Positions 9,034 to 17,186 of a stretch of 64,000 nucleotides of DNA are shown here, in pieces. Where the stretch lies: the NCBI GenBank assembly GCA_041665605.1, contig JBAYIO010000009.1, positions 16,001 to 80,000 on the forward strand, given 5' to 3'. This stretch comes from CAIPAT01 sp041665605 (GTDB lineage: Bacteria > Verrucomicrobiota > Lentisphaeria > Victivallales > Victivallaceae). A program made the translations under genes and the position numbers. Within the stretch, counting starts at the first letter, position 1; each line of letters opens with the position of its first letter. The notes beneath the pieces are model-generated. The model made no database searches and had not been told where the DNA came from. It was given only the letters and a program-made list of their open reading frames with translations.

Positions 9034-9420
9034 TCTTTATCTCATTTGGTTAGTGCTAATTGCTTCTTTTTTACTACTCTGGGAGTCGGCAGGCGACAAA
9101 AAAACCTCCGGATACTGTTCCGCAAAAGTTTTTCAACAACTGCAGAACTCTCCGGGAATTCATGACCGCGTTGCTATATTATTCCTGCATAAATCGTTTT
9201 AGCAGTCTCAAACATTTCCATGCTCCTTTAAATTAACCATTGAATTCAATTTTTTCAAATTATTTCAGAAATTACCGTGATTTATTAACAGGGCTCAAAA
9301 ACAGTCCCGATTTGCTCCTTTCGTGAAAAGCGAAAAAGAAGATTGACTTTTTTATATACAATGACAATTTATTAATAACATTGATTTCTTGTTGCGAAGT
9401 GTGCGAATATCAGATTATTC

Positions 9421-9510
9421 TCTGTTTTAACAGAATAGTGGATATTACAGTTTTGTTATCATTATTGTTTGATGTTACAATTTTGTAATCATTATTTCTA
9501 CAAATTTGTA
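9421..9510 (+). promoter_or_regulatory. cluster of palindromic operator-like sites upstream of glnN
   Basis: Four dyad sites lie in 90 bases: TCTGTTTTAACAGA (9421-9434), TTACAGTTTTGTTA (9445-9458), TTACAATTTTGTAA (9475-9488) and TACAAATTTGTA (9499-9510). The second and third sit in a 30-bp direct repeat (9441-9470 and 9471-9500). Centres are 24, 30 and 23 bp apart. They lie about 90-190 bp upstream of the sigma-54-type promoter, where enhancer-binding activators normally sit. They do not match the NtrC consensus. Confidence 0.6.
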
Positions 9511-9600
9511 TATAGTTTACATTTTGCCCAAACGGCATTATTGATGTTATGCATATATAAGTTATTGTCTTAAAGGTATTTATTGAGTATATTGTCTCTA

Positions 9601-9617
9601 TTGGCATAGATTTTGCT
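9601..9617 (+). promoter_or_regulatory. sigma-54 (RpoN) type promoter of glnN
   Basis: TTGGCATAGATTTTGCT fits the consensus YTGGCAYRNNNNTTGCW at every position, with the GG and GC dinucleotides exactly 12 bp apart (9603 and 9615). Transcription would start near 9628, giving a leader of about 59 bases before the glnN ATG at 9687 and its CCGGAGGGA ribosome site. Nitrogen-regulated sigma-54 control of glutamine synthetase is well known in other bacteria. Confidence 0.75.
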
Positions 9618-9686
9618 AGACTAGACTTGAACAGATTAAAATTCTTTAAAGAACTCAAAACATAAAACAATCCGGAGGGATAAAAA

Positions 9687-11831
9687 ATGAGCGGTTCAGT
9701 AAGAAAGCAGGCAATCGCGGCAATCGCTGCGGAATCCAACTGCGAAAACAAGGATGTCAAAGAATTAGCTATCACTGAAATCTACGGACAGGATGTGTTC
9801 AGTGTCAAGGTGATGATGGATTATCTTCCCAAAGACACTTACAAGAAACTGCTGTCCACAATCAGAAAAGGTGTTGCAATTGACGCATCCATCGCGGACG
9901 ACGTCGCAAATGCGATGAAACAATGGGCCATCAGCAAAGGCGCCAGCCATTACACTCATTGGTTCCAACCGCTGACCGGCTCAACCGCCGAAAAACATGA
10001 TGCATTCGTCGAAGCCGACCGTGACGGCGCGGTGATCATGAATTTCTCCGGCAAGAACCTGATTCAGGGCGAACCGGATGCTTCCAGTTTTCCGTCCGGC
10101 GGCCTGCGCGCCACTTTCGAAGCCCGCGGCTATACTGCCTGGGACCCGACCAGCCCGGCCTTCATCAAAAAAGGCAGAAACGGCGCAACGCTCTGCATTC
10201 CGACCGCGTTCTGCTCCTACACCGGAGAAGCGCTGGATAAAAAGACGCCGCTGCTGCGTTCAATTCAAATTCTCGGTGAGCATACCAAACGCCTGCTGAA
10301 ATGCTTCGGCGAAAACAGCGATGAAAAGATTGTTACGACACTTGGCGCGGAACAGGAATATTTCCTGATCGACAAGCGTCTGTATATGTGCCGTCCGGAC
10401 CTGATTCAGGCTGGCAGAACACTATTTGGAGCCGTTCCGGCGAAGCATCAACAGCTTGAAGACCATTATTTCGGTGCGATTAAACCGCGCATCCTCGCGT
10501 TCATGACCGATATTGACCAGGAACTGTGGAAGCTTGGCATCCCCGCCAAGACCAGGCACAATGAAGTTGCCCCGGCGCAGTTTGAGTTAGCTCCGATGTT
10601 CGAAGAACTTAATCTGGCTGTTGACCACAACATGATTGTCATGGAAGTAATGCGTCAAATTGCCGACAGCCACGGCCTCGTCTGCCTGCTCCATGAAAAA
10701 CCCTTCGCAGGCATTAACGGCTCGGGCAAACATAACAACTGGTCCATCAGTCAATCCGGCAGAAATCTGCTTGAGCCGGGAAAAGATCCGCACCAGAATG
10801 CGATTTTTCTGACTGTGCTGTGTGCGATTATTCAAGCTGTAGACCGTCATGCTGATCTGCTGCGGGTTTCCACCGCTCATGCCGGCAATGACCACCGTCT
10901 TGGCGCCAACGAAGCGCCGCCGGCAATCATTTCGATTTTCCTCGGCGACCAGTTGACGGATGTTATCGAACAGATTGAAAAAGGCGAAGCAAAATCATCC
11001 AAGGCCGCAAAAGTTATGCAGATTGGAGTTGATACTCTGCCGCCGCTCCCGATGGATGCCACTGACCGTAACCGTACCAGCCCGTTCGCCTTTACCGGAA
11101 ACAAGTTTGAATTCAGGGCAGTAGGTTCCAGCCAGTCCTGCGCGGGACCGAACATTACGCTGAACACCATTGTTGCAGAGTCTTTTGACGAAATTGCAAC
11201 CATCCTGGAAAAGGCCGGCAAAAAAGATTTCAACAAGGCTCTTCAGACCCTGCTCCAGAACATCATCAAAAAGCACAAACGGATCATTTTCAACGGCGAC
11301 AACTATAGTGCAGCCTGGCTGAAGGAAGCTACCAGGCGCGGACTTTATAATTTCCGCAAGACTCCGGAAGCGCTGGACCGTCTGGTAGCCAAAGAAAATG
11401 TCGCGTTATTCGAAAAATATAAAGTGCTGTCCAATGCCGAAGTCCACAGCCGCTATGAAGTGTTCAAAGAAGAATACCATAAGAAGCTGAAGATTGAAGG
11501 CGAACTGGCATTGAACATGGTAAGTACCATGTATCTGCCTACCGCGGCAGTCCAGATGAATAAACTGGCGGATACAGTTGCCAAGCTTTCTTCGATCGGA
11601 ATCAAATCCGGAGTCAAAGAACTCAAAGCGTCCATTGAAGAGATCGGCGGAATTATCGCTAAAATTGATGCGGCGGCAACTGCATTGAAGAAAGAAGTGG
11701 CTGCTGACAAACCGGCAAAAATTGCCGAAGCTCTCGCGCCGCTGAGAAAAGCAGTTGACGCACTGGAGCTGGTCGTGGATGATTCAATCTGGCCGCTGCC
11801 GAAATACAGCGAAATGCTTTTCATCTACTAA
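9687..11831 (+). CDS. glnN: glutamine synthetase type III
   Basis: 714 residues, the length of the GSIII family, much longer than GSI or GSII. It forms glutamine from glutamate, ammonia and ATP. Diagnostic stretches are FEARGYTAWDPTSPAFI, GAEQEYFLID (metal/substrate site), NEVAPAQFELAPMFEE, HEKPFAGINGSGKHNNWS and the C-terminal helical region specific to type III (about 590-690). The ATG at 9687 has CCGGAGGGA nine bases upstream. The gene is alone in its transcript: sigma-54-type promoter in front, strong terminator behind. No glnB or amtB lies next to it. Confidence 0.96.
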   Translation: MSGSVRKQAIAAIAAESNCENKDVKELAITEIYGQDVFSVKVMMDYLPKDTYKKLLSTIRKGVAIDASIADDVANAMKQWAISKGASHYTHWFQPLTGSTAEKHDAFVEADRDGAVIMNFSGKNLIQGEPDASSFPSGGLRATFEARGYTAWDPTSPAFIKKGRNGATLCIPTAFCSYTGEALDKKTPLLRSIQILGEHTKRLLKCFGENSDEKIVTTLGAEQEYFLIDKRLYMCRPDLIQAGRTLFGAVPAKHQQLEDHYFGAIKPRILAFMTDIDQELWKLGIPAKTRHNEVAPAQFELAPMFEELNLAVDHNMIVMEVMRQIADSHGLVCLLHEKPFAGINGSGKHNNWSISQSGRNLLEPGKDPHQNAIFLTVLCAIIQAVDRHADLLRVSTAHAGNDHRLGANEAPPAIISIFLGDQLTDVIEQIEKGEAKSSKAAKVMQIGVDTLPPLPMDATDRNRTSPFAFTGNKFEFRAVGSSQSCAGPNITLNTIVAESFDEIATILEKAGKKDFNKALQTLLQNIIKKHKRIIFNGDNYSAAWLKEATRRGLYNFRKTPEALDRLVAKENVALFEKYKVLSNAEVHSRYEVFKEEYHKKLKIEGELALNMVSTMYLPTAAVQMNKLADTVAKLSSIGIKSGVKELKASIEEIGGIIAKIDAAATALKKEVAADKPAKIAEALAPLRKAVDALELVVDDSIWPLPKYSEMLFIY

Positions 11832-11859
11832 ATCGTTCCGGTTTCATCAACAAAACCAT

Positions 11860-11902
11860 GCGGGGAAAGAATCCTGACAGATTCTTCCCCGCTTTTATTT
11901 TT
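11860..11902 (+). terminator. glnN terminator
   Basis: GCGGGGAAAGAATC (11860-11873) pairs with GATTCTTCCCCGC (11880-11892) with one bulge, followed by TTTTATTTTT. It lies 28 bases after the glnN stop. Confidence 0.92.
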
Positions 11903-12093
11903 AACTGAAAAAAACAGCCTTTTAGAGCGGCAGATTTCTATCCGGCAAAATATACTCTTTGCTGTATTTTTTTCTTAAAACGGCAAATTTATTAAAAAAA
12001 TTCTTGCGTTTTCAGAAAATTATGGTCTCTTATATAGTCCGTTACCAAAAATAATATCCAGGGAAGTATTATAGAGATCGGTTTTTATATATT

Positions 12094-12732
12094 ATGGCTA
12101 TGGAAAATAAAGTATCTCATGTAATTGAATTTAACAGTAAAAATTCTACTTACAATAAGATTGTAGAAACAGATGTTGCCACTGGAAGTGAAACCCTGAT
12201 CTGGAAAAAAGAGAATGTCAGGGAGCTTGCCATACTGGATAAAGTAAGATATCTGTCCCCCCAGGAATGGTCTTGTCTGCTAAGCCAGCTCAATGCGATT
12301 ATTGAATATAATAACAGCGTGTCAGATCCCGATGAAATGGTGAGCGTGGAAGGCGGACTGGTTACTATTTTTGACATTTTCCCGAATGACTATAAAAATG
12401 CCAGCGGGAATTTTCTGCCCGGAGGCACTTTCTTCTACAGGCAGAAAATAGATGACGGGAAATATACTTTCGGCTACAGCGGCGTTGTATGGAGAGTGGG
12501 CAATCCCAATATTCCCAAATCATATATTGAATTAAAGTCAAAAGATTTCAGCGCCACCAATACTGTTTCGCTTGGCCGTTTCGGCTCCACCAAAAAAGAA
12601 ACGCCCAAACCGGTGCCTAAAAAAGAAGAACCCAAGCTGGCTACTAAAAAAGAGATACCCCCGGAACCTTTGGACAGCGGCGCAAATATTGATCTGCGCA
12701 GAGCGTACAGTCAAATGGGCATTAAATTTTAA
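12094..12732 (+). CDS. unknown soluble protein with Lys/Pro-rich linker
   Basis: 212 residues, no signal peptide or membrane helix and no recognised family. Residues 1-150 look like a compact alpha/beta domain (for example YLSPQEWSCLLSQLNAIIEY, then GGTFFYRQKIDDGKYTFGYSGVVWRV). Residues 165-190 are a repetitive Lys/Pro/Glu linker with three KKE motifs. The tail ANIDLRRAYSQMGIKF is conserved-looking. Such a linker plus short tail suggests docking to a partner; this is inference. The ribosome site is weak, and a second ATG two codons in is possible. A terminator follows. Confidence 0.65.
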   Translation: MAMENKVSHVIEFNSKNSTYNKIVETDVATGSETLIWKKENVRELAILDKVRYLSPQEWSCLLSQLNAIIEYNNSVSDPDEMVSVEGGLVTIFDIFPNDYKNASGNFLPGGTFFYRQKIDDGKYTFGYSGVVWRVGNPNIPKSYIELKSKDFSATNTVSLGRFGSTKKETPKPVPKKEEPKLATKKEIPPEPLDSGANIDLRRAYSQMGIKF

Positions 12733-12778
12733 AGCTCTGCTGACGATCCGGTACCGGTCTTCATGCTCCGTCAGAACA

Positions 12779-12819
12779 TAAAAAAATCCCCGTCAGAAGA
12801 CTGTCGGGGATTTTTTATT
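12779..12819. terminator. bidirectional terminator between convergent genes
   Basis: AAAAAATCCCCG and CGGGGATTTTTT arms (12781-12792 and about 12805-12816) give a hairpin with A-runs before and T-runs after on both strands. It serves the plus-strand gene ending at 12732 and the minus-strand mutase ending at 12831. Confidence 0.9.
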
Positions 12820-12830
12820 GGGAACCTGTA

Positions 12831-14147
12831 TCAGCCGCGAATCAGCGCAAGCAGTTCGTCGCGCTTTGTTTCCATTCCGGCCCGGGTTTTAGCTTCGACG
12901 ATCAGCCGGAGCAGCGGTTCGGTGTTGGATGAGCGGACGTTGAACCACCAGTCGTTGTATTCAACTGAAATGCCGTCCAGTTCAAACATGCGGCCGTCAG
13001 CGTATTTCGCCTTGATTTTGGCGAGGACTGCCGGCACATCGGCGACTTTGGAATTAATTTCGCCGCTGGCGAAGTATTTCCGGAGCGGCGCAACCAGCTC
13101 GCTGACCTTTTTGCCGGTCTTGCAAATGAGGTTGGCCAGTTTGATGAAAGCCAGTCCCTGGGATTCGGCGGTGTAGTTTTCCCGGAAATAATAATGCCCG
13201 GAAAGTTCCCCGGCAAACACTGCGTCATACTGCCGCATCTGGGCTTTAATGAACGCATGTCCGACACGGGACATGATCGCCTTGCCGCCGTTCTGTTCAA
13301 TACACTCCTTAACCGCCCAACTGCTTCTGAGGTCATAAAGAATCGTGGCAGGGCCGTCGGACAGGATATCCTGGGCAATCAGCGCGGTGAAAAGGTCCAT
13401 CGGGATGACCTCGCCCTGATTGTCAACAAAGCCGCAGCGGTCGGCGTCGCCGTCAAAACCGGCCCCGAAATCAGCGCCGGTTTCCCGGACTTTTTCACGC
13501 AGGGCGTCTAGGGTGTCGAGCTTCAGCGGGTTGGCTTCGTGATTCGGGAACGTGCCGTCAAGTTCCTTGTACAGCGGAATTATTTCAAACAAGTTTTCAA
13601 TGCCGGCGATTTCATACGAGCCCATGGCATTCGCGTAATCAACGACAACTTTGAGTTTGCGGCTGAGCTTGGCATGTTTTGCGAGAAAAGCCCCGTATTC
13701 AGGCGCAATGTCATACGTGGTGATTTTACCTTTGACATCAGATTTTTTCCAGCTTTTCGCGGCGACGATCTGTTCAATATCGGCAATCCCGGTCGCGCCG
13801 CTGATCGGCACCGCCTGGGCTCTGCACAGCTTGAACCCGTTCCATTCGCCGGGATTGTGCGACGCGGTGATAATAATGCTGCCGTCCGCCCCCAGCTTGC
13901 CGTTGGCAAAATAGGACATCGGGGTGGAGCAGAGACCGAGATTGATGACATCCGCCCCCTGGTCCGTCATGCCTCTGGCCAGCGCATCGAACAGGGGTTT
14001 GGAATGCGGGCGCATATCCCTGCCGACGACGACTTTCTTCGCGCCGGTGAATTCGATATAGGCGCGGCCTATCTGTTCAGCGATTTCTTCATTAAGCTGT
14101 TCGGGGTAAATCCCGCGGATATCATAAGCTTTATAAATTCCGGACAT
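12831..14147 (-). CDS. manB: phosphomannomutase/phosphoglucomutase
   Basis: 438 residues, the length of bacterial PMM/PGM enzymes of the alpha-D-phosphohexomutase family. They interconvert hexose 6- and 1-phosphates for sugar-nucleotide synthesis. The phosphoserine loop TASHNP is at 94-99 (Ser96), the Mg2+ loop FDGDADR at about 237-243, and the phosphate-binding region RSSNTEPLLRL near 410-420. Whether mannose or glucose phosphate is preferred cannot be read. It is a single gene ending at the shared bidirectional terminator; the ATG follows a GGAGGCAAT site. Confidence 0.92.
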   Translation of the reverse strand: MSGIYKAYDIRGIYPEQLNEEIAEQIGRAYIEFTGAKKVVVGRDMRPHSKPLFDALARGMTDQGADVINLGLCSTPMSYFANGKLGADGSIIITASHNPGEWNGFKLCRAQAVPISGATGIADIEQIVAAKSWKKSDVKGKITTYDIAPEYGAFLAKHAKLSRKLKVVVDYANAMGSYEIAGIENLFEIIPLYKELDGTFPNHEANPLKLDTLDALREKVRETGADFGAGFDGDADRCGFVDNQGEVIPMDLFTALIAQDILSDGPATILYDLRSSWAVKECIEQNGGKAIMSRVGHAFIKAQMRQYDAVFAGELSGHYYFRENYTAESQGLAFIKLANLICKTGKKVSELVAPLRKYFASGEINSKVADVPAVLAKIKAKYADGRMFELDGISVEYNDWWFNVRSSNTEPLLRLIVEAKTRAGMETKRDELLALIRG

Positions 14148-14564
14148 TAATTGCCTCCTTTAGATAGTTTTATTGAACAACTTATAAAATACTCTTCCGG
14201 ATTTACTCTATCAAATCCGGATTCGGCGAATATTTCATAAAATATCATCTAATTCAGACGCTGAATTATGACTCCTCTCTTTCCCCGTTTTGAGCGCATG
14301 ACCCCCTCAACGGTTTTCGTAATCCGGGAGTTCCGGTAAAACCGGGGATCGCCGTTATCGGCAATCGCGCCCATATTATTCCCATAAATTTCCACTCATA
14401 GTCCCCATTAGGAACTATAAACCCCGGTGATGAAAAGCGCCGGGTGGCCAAGCTGCGCGAGTCATCGTCGGTGAAGTCCGAACGCGGCAGTTTTTTTGAA
14501 AATATACTTGCAGACGCGATGAATTAATATATCTTTCATAAACCGCAAGCGCCGGAGAAAAATT
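14148..14564. other. 417-bp intergenic region between divergent genes
   Basis: No gene is supported. It holds one clear dyad, TCCGGATTT (14196-14204) with AAATCCGGA (14213-14221), 49 bp upstream of the mutase start, which could be an operator or an RNA hairpin. The part 14270-14490 is GC-richer than expected for spacer and has a short open frame on the minus strand (14266-14451), but it lacks a ribosome site and any known motif. The GCCGGAG site before the next gene is at about 14549. Confidence 0.4.
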
Positions 14565-17186
14565 ATGGATATGCAATTCAGTTCCGGAAACGAGTCGCTG
14601 GACAGTGTTCTGGGGGGCATCCGCCAGGGCGATAATTGTGTCTGGCAGGTTGACCATATTGAGAATTACCGGTATTTCGTCAACGCGTTTGTCCGGAAAG
14701 CCGCCGCAGACGGCAGGAAAATCATCTATTTCCGTTTCGCCCCCCATGAATCCCTGATCCCGGAAGGCGTGCAGGTTAGTGAGTATAAATTCGCGCCGGA
14801 AAAGGGGTTTGAAAACTTCCTGATCGGCATCCTGGACGTTATTGACGAACACGGAACCGGCGGCTGTTATGTTTTCGACTCCCTTTCCGACCTGGCGGCG
14901 GACTGGAACTGCGACCGGATGCTGGGCTGCTTCTTCATGCTGGTCTGCCCGCATCTCTACAAGCTGGATACCGTGGCGTACTTTGTCATCATCCGCAATA
15001 TGCACGGTCCGCTGGCCACCGACATCATCCATGACACGGCCCAGGTGGTGATCGACATCTACGCTGGCAAAGAGCATATTTACATTCAGCCGATAAAGGT
15101 CAAGAACCGCTATTCCCCGACGCTGTACATGCTGCACATCTGCCGCAGTGATGTGTTCATGCCGGAAACCCGCAGTTATGTGGTGTCCAAAATCCTCGGG
15201 GGCATCGAACAGCCCTGGCTGAACTTCACCATTGACCGGCCCGGCATCTGGACCAATATCATTATCAACGCCAAGCGCCTGCACGATCAACTGCAAGCCG
15301 GCGCCGTCAGTTTTCCGCCGGAGGCTGATCGCGAAGCATTGCGCAGAAAGCTTATCCGGATGATGATTACGGAGGATGAATCCGTCTTTAATTTAAGCTG
15401 CAAATACTTTGAACTGGGCGACCTGATCGCCATCGCCAAGCGGATGATCGGCACCGGGCTGATCGGGGGCAAATCCGTCGGCATGCTGCTGGCCCAGTCC
15501 ATCATGAAGAAAGCCGACCCCAAATGGGAGACCAGGCTGGAGCCGCATGACTCCTTCTTCATCGGTTCCGACGTGTTCTATACTTATATCATCCAGAACG
15601 ACTGCTGGTGGGATTTGCGCCGGATCAAACGCTCGACCGGCGACTTTTCCGCCGCGTCCGAATTCAGGCGCAAAATTCTGCGGGGGCATTTCCCGAAAGA
15701 CGTCGAGGAGCGGTTCAAGCTGATGCTTAATTATTACGGGCAAAGTCCGATCATCGTGCGTTCCAGCAGCCTGCTGGAAGACGCTTACGGCAATGCGTTT
15801 TCCGGCAAATATGAAAGCTATTTCTGCGTCAACCGCGGTACGCCGGAGGAGAGAATGGAGGCATTCGCCGAGGCGGTCAGAAATGTTTATGCCAGCACCA
15901 TGAACGAGAACGCGCTGGCGTACCGGCTGCACAAAGGGCTGCTGGAAAAGGAGGAACGCATGGGGCTGCTGGTTCAGCGCGTATCAGGCAATTTCCATGA
16001 ACATTCCTATTTCCCGCAAATCGCCGGCGTCGGCTACTCGTTTAATCCGTTCGCCTGGAATAAAAAAATCGACCCGTCAAAAGGGGTTTTGCGCCTGGTG
16101 TTCGGCCTGGGCACCCGCGCCGTGGAGCAGCATGCCGGCGATCACACCCGGATTGTGGCCATCAATCAGCCGCTGCTGCGCCCTGAATCCGATGCCGGCC
16201 AGATTGGAAAATACAGCCAGAAAATTATGGATATCCTGAGTTTCAACTCCAACAAGCCGGAATCCGTGAAATTCAGCGATATCGCGGGCAATGAAAACAT
16301 TCCGGCGCTGTCGCTTTTCGCGTCAAAGGACGAGGAGATGCTTGAACGGGCGAAACAGATGAAAGTTAAAAAAGTGTTTCCGTGGATATTGTCTTTTGAA
16401 AAGCTGCTCACATGCACTGAATTCATTCAGGACATGGGTGAAATTCTTAAAACGCTGGAGGAAGCGTACCGGCATCCGGTGGACATTGAATTCTCGGCAA
16501 ACTTCGTCAATGAGGAGGAATACCGGATTAACATTCTGCAATGCCGCCCGTTTCATTTTACCGGCAACGCCAAAGAACTGGTCGCCCCGCAGAATATACC
16601 GGACGGGGATATTCTGCTCCGCACATTCGATCCGCTGCTGGGGCAAAGCAAATACGATCCGGTCGGCAAGATCATTTACATTGAGCCTGAACGCTACAGT
16701 TCAATGTCCATCCAGGACCGGTATGCCGTCGCCCGGCTGATCGGAGAAATCACCAATTATTTCACCCATGACGACAATCTCATGCTGATCGGCCCCGGCC
16801 GCTGGGGCACGGCGATGCCGTCGCTGGGCATTCCGGTTAATTTCAATGAAATAAAGAATGTCTCCATACTCTGTGAACTGGCGCTGATGCACGAAAATCT
16901 CAGTCCGGACATTTCACTGGGAACACATTTTTTCAACGATCTGGTTGAAATGCAGATCATGTATATGTCCATGAACATCATCAGCGCCGGCAATCTGTTC
17001 AACCGCCATTACATCACCGGCGCGCATAACCTGCTGCCGGACATTATTCCCGCCCGCGCCGACATGGCGGATGCGGTCTTCGTCGTTGACGCGGCATCCA
17101 TCAAGCAGGGTTATGCCTGTTACATTCATGCGGATACGGTAAAACAGAAAGGCATGGTATTTTTCCGCAAAGGAGACGAAAAATGA
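14565..17186 (+). CDS. KaiC-like domain fused to PEP/pyruvate-binding (PPDK-type) domain
   Basis: 873 residues. Residues 1-230 resemble a RecA/KaiC fold (SGNESLDSVLGGIRQGDN) but the Walker A loop is replaced by VWQVDHIE, so nucleotide binding there is doubtful. Residues 285-690 form the ATP-grasp PEP/pyruvate-binding domain of PEP synthase and PPDK: GLIGGKSVGM near 294 and SPIIVRSSSLLEDAYGNAF near 394. The C-terminal part (about 730-873) has LIGPGRWGTAMPSLGIPV and GTHFFNDLVE, typical of this uncommon family. The swivelling phospho-histidine domain and the PEP-binding barrel are absent, so it is not a complete PEP synthase. GGAG precedes the ATG. It overlaps the next gene by four bases. Confidence 0.8.
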   Translation: MDMQFSSGNESLDSVLGGIRQGDNCVWQVDHIENYRYFVNAFVRKAAADGRKIIYFRFAPHESLIPEGVQVSEYKFAPEKGFENFLIGILDVIDEHGTGGCYVFDSLSDLAADWNCDRMLGCFFMLVCPHLYKLDTVAYFVIIRNMHGPLATDIIHDTAQVVIDIYAGKEHIYIQPIKVKNRYSPTLYMLHICRSDVFMPETRSYVVSKILGGIEQPWLNFTIDRPGIWTNIIINAKRLHDQLQAGAVSFPPEADREALRRKLIRMMITEDESVFNLSCKYFELGDLIAIAKRMIGTGLIGGKSVGMLLAQSIMKKADPKWETRLEPHDSFFIGSDVFYTYIIQNDCWWDLRRIKRSTGDFSAASEFRRKILRGHFPKDVEERFKLMLNYYGQSPIIVRSSSLLEDAYGNAFSGKYESYFCVNRGTPEERMEAFAEAVRNVYASTMNENALAYRLHKGLLEKEERMGLLVQRVSGNFHEHSYFPQIAGVGYSFNPFAWNKKIDPSKGVLRLVFGLGTRAVEQHAGDHTRIVAINQPLLRPESDAGQIGKYSQKIMDILSFNSNKPESVKFSDIAGNENIPALSLFASKDEEMLERAKQMKVKKVFPWILSFEKLLTCTEFIQDMGEILKTLEEAYRHPVDIEFSANFVNEEEYRINILQCRPFHFTGNAKELVAPQNIPDGDILLRTFDPLLGQSKYDPVGKIIYIEPERYSSMSIQDRYAVARLIGEITNYFTHDDNLMLIGPGRWGTAMPSLGIPVNFNEIKNVSILCELALMHENLSPDISLGTHFFNDLVEMQIMYMSMNIISAGNLFNRHYITGAHNLLPDIIPARADMADAVFVVDAASIKQGYACYIHADTVKQKGMVFFRKGDEK

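Noticed and set aside
8993..9202. 69-residue plus-strand ORF overlapping the DUF2062 start
   Set aside because: It overlaps the true minus-strand gene, and its hydrophobic start is mirrored from the same DNA; no SD.
14266..14451. 61-residue minus-strand ORF in the spacer between the mutase and the KaiC-like gene
   Set aside because: No ribosome site, no family match, and the frame continues into a shadow of the neighbouring gene.
14415..15296. 293-residue minus-strand ORF
   Set aside because: It is a shadow of the well-supported KaiC-like/PEP-binding gene on the plus strand, without family motifs.
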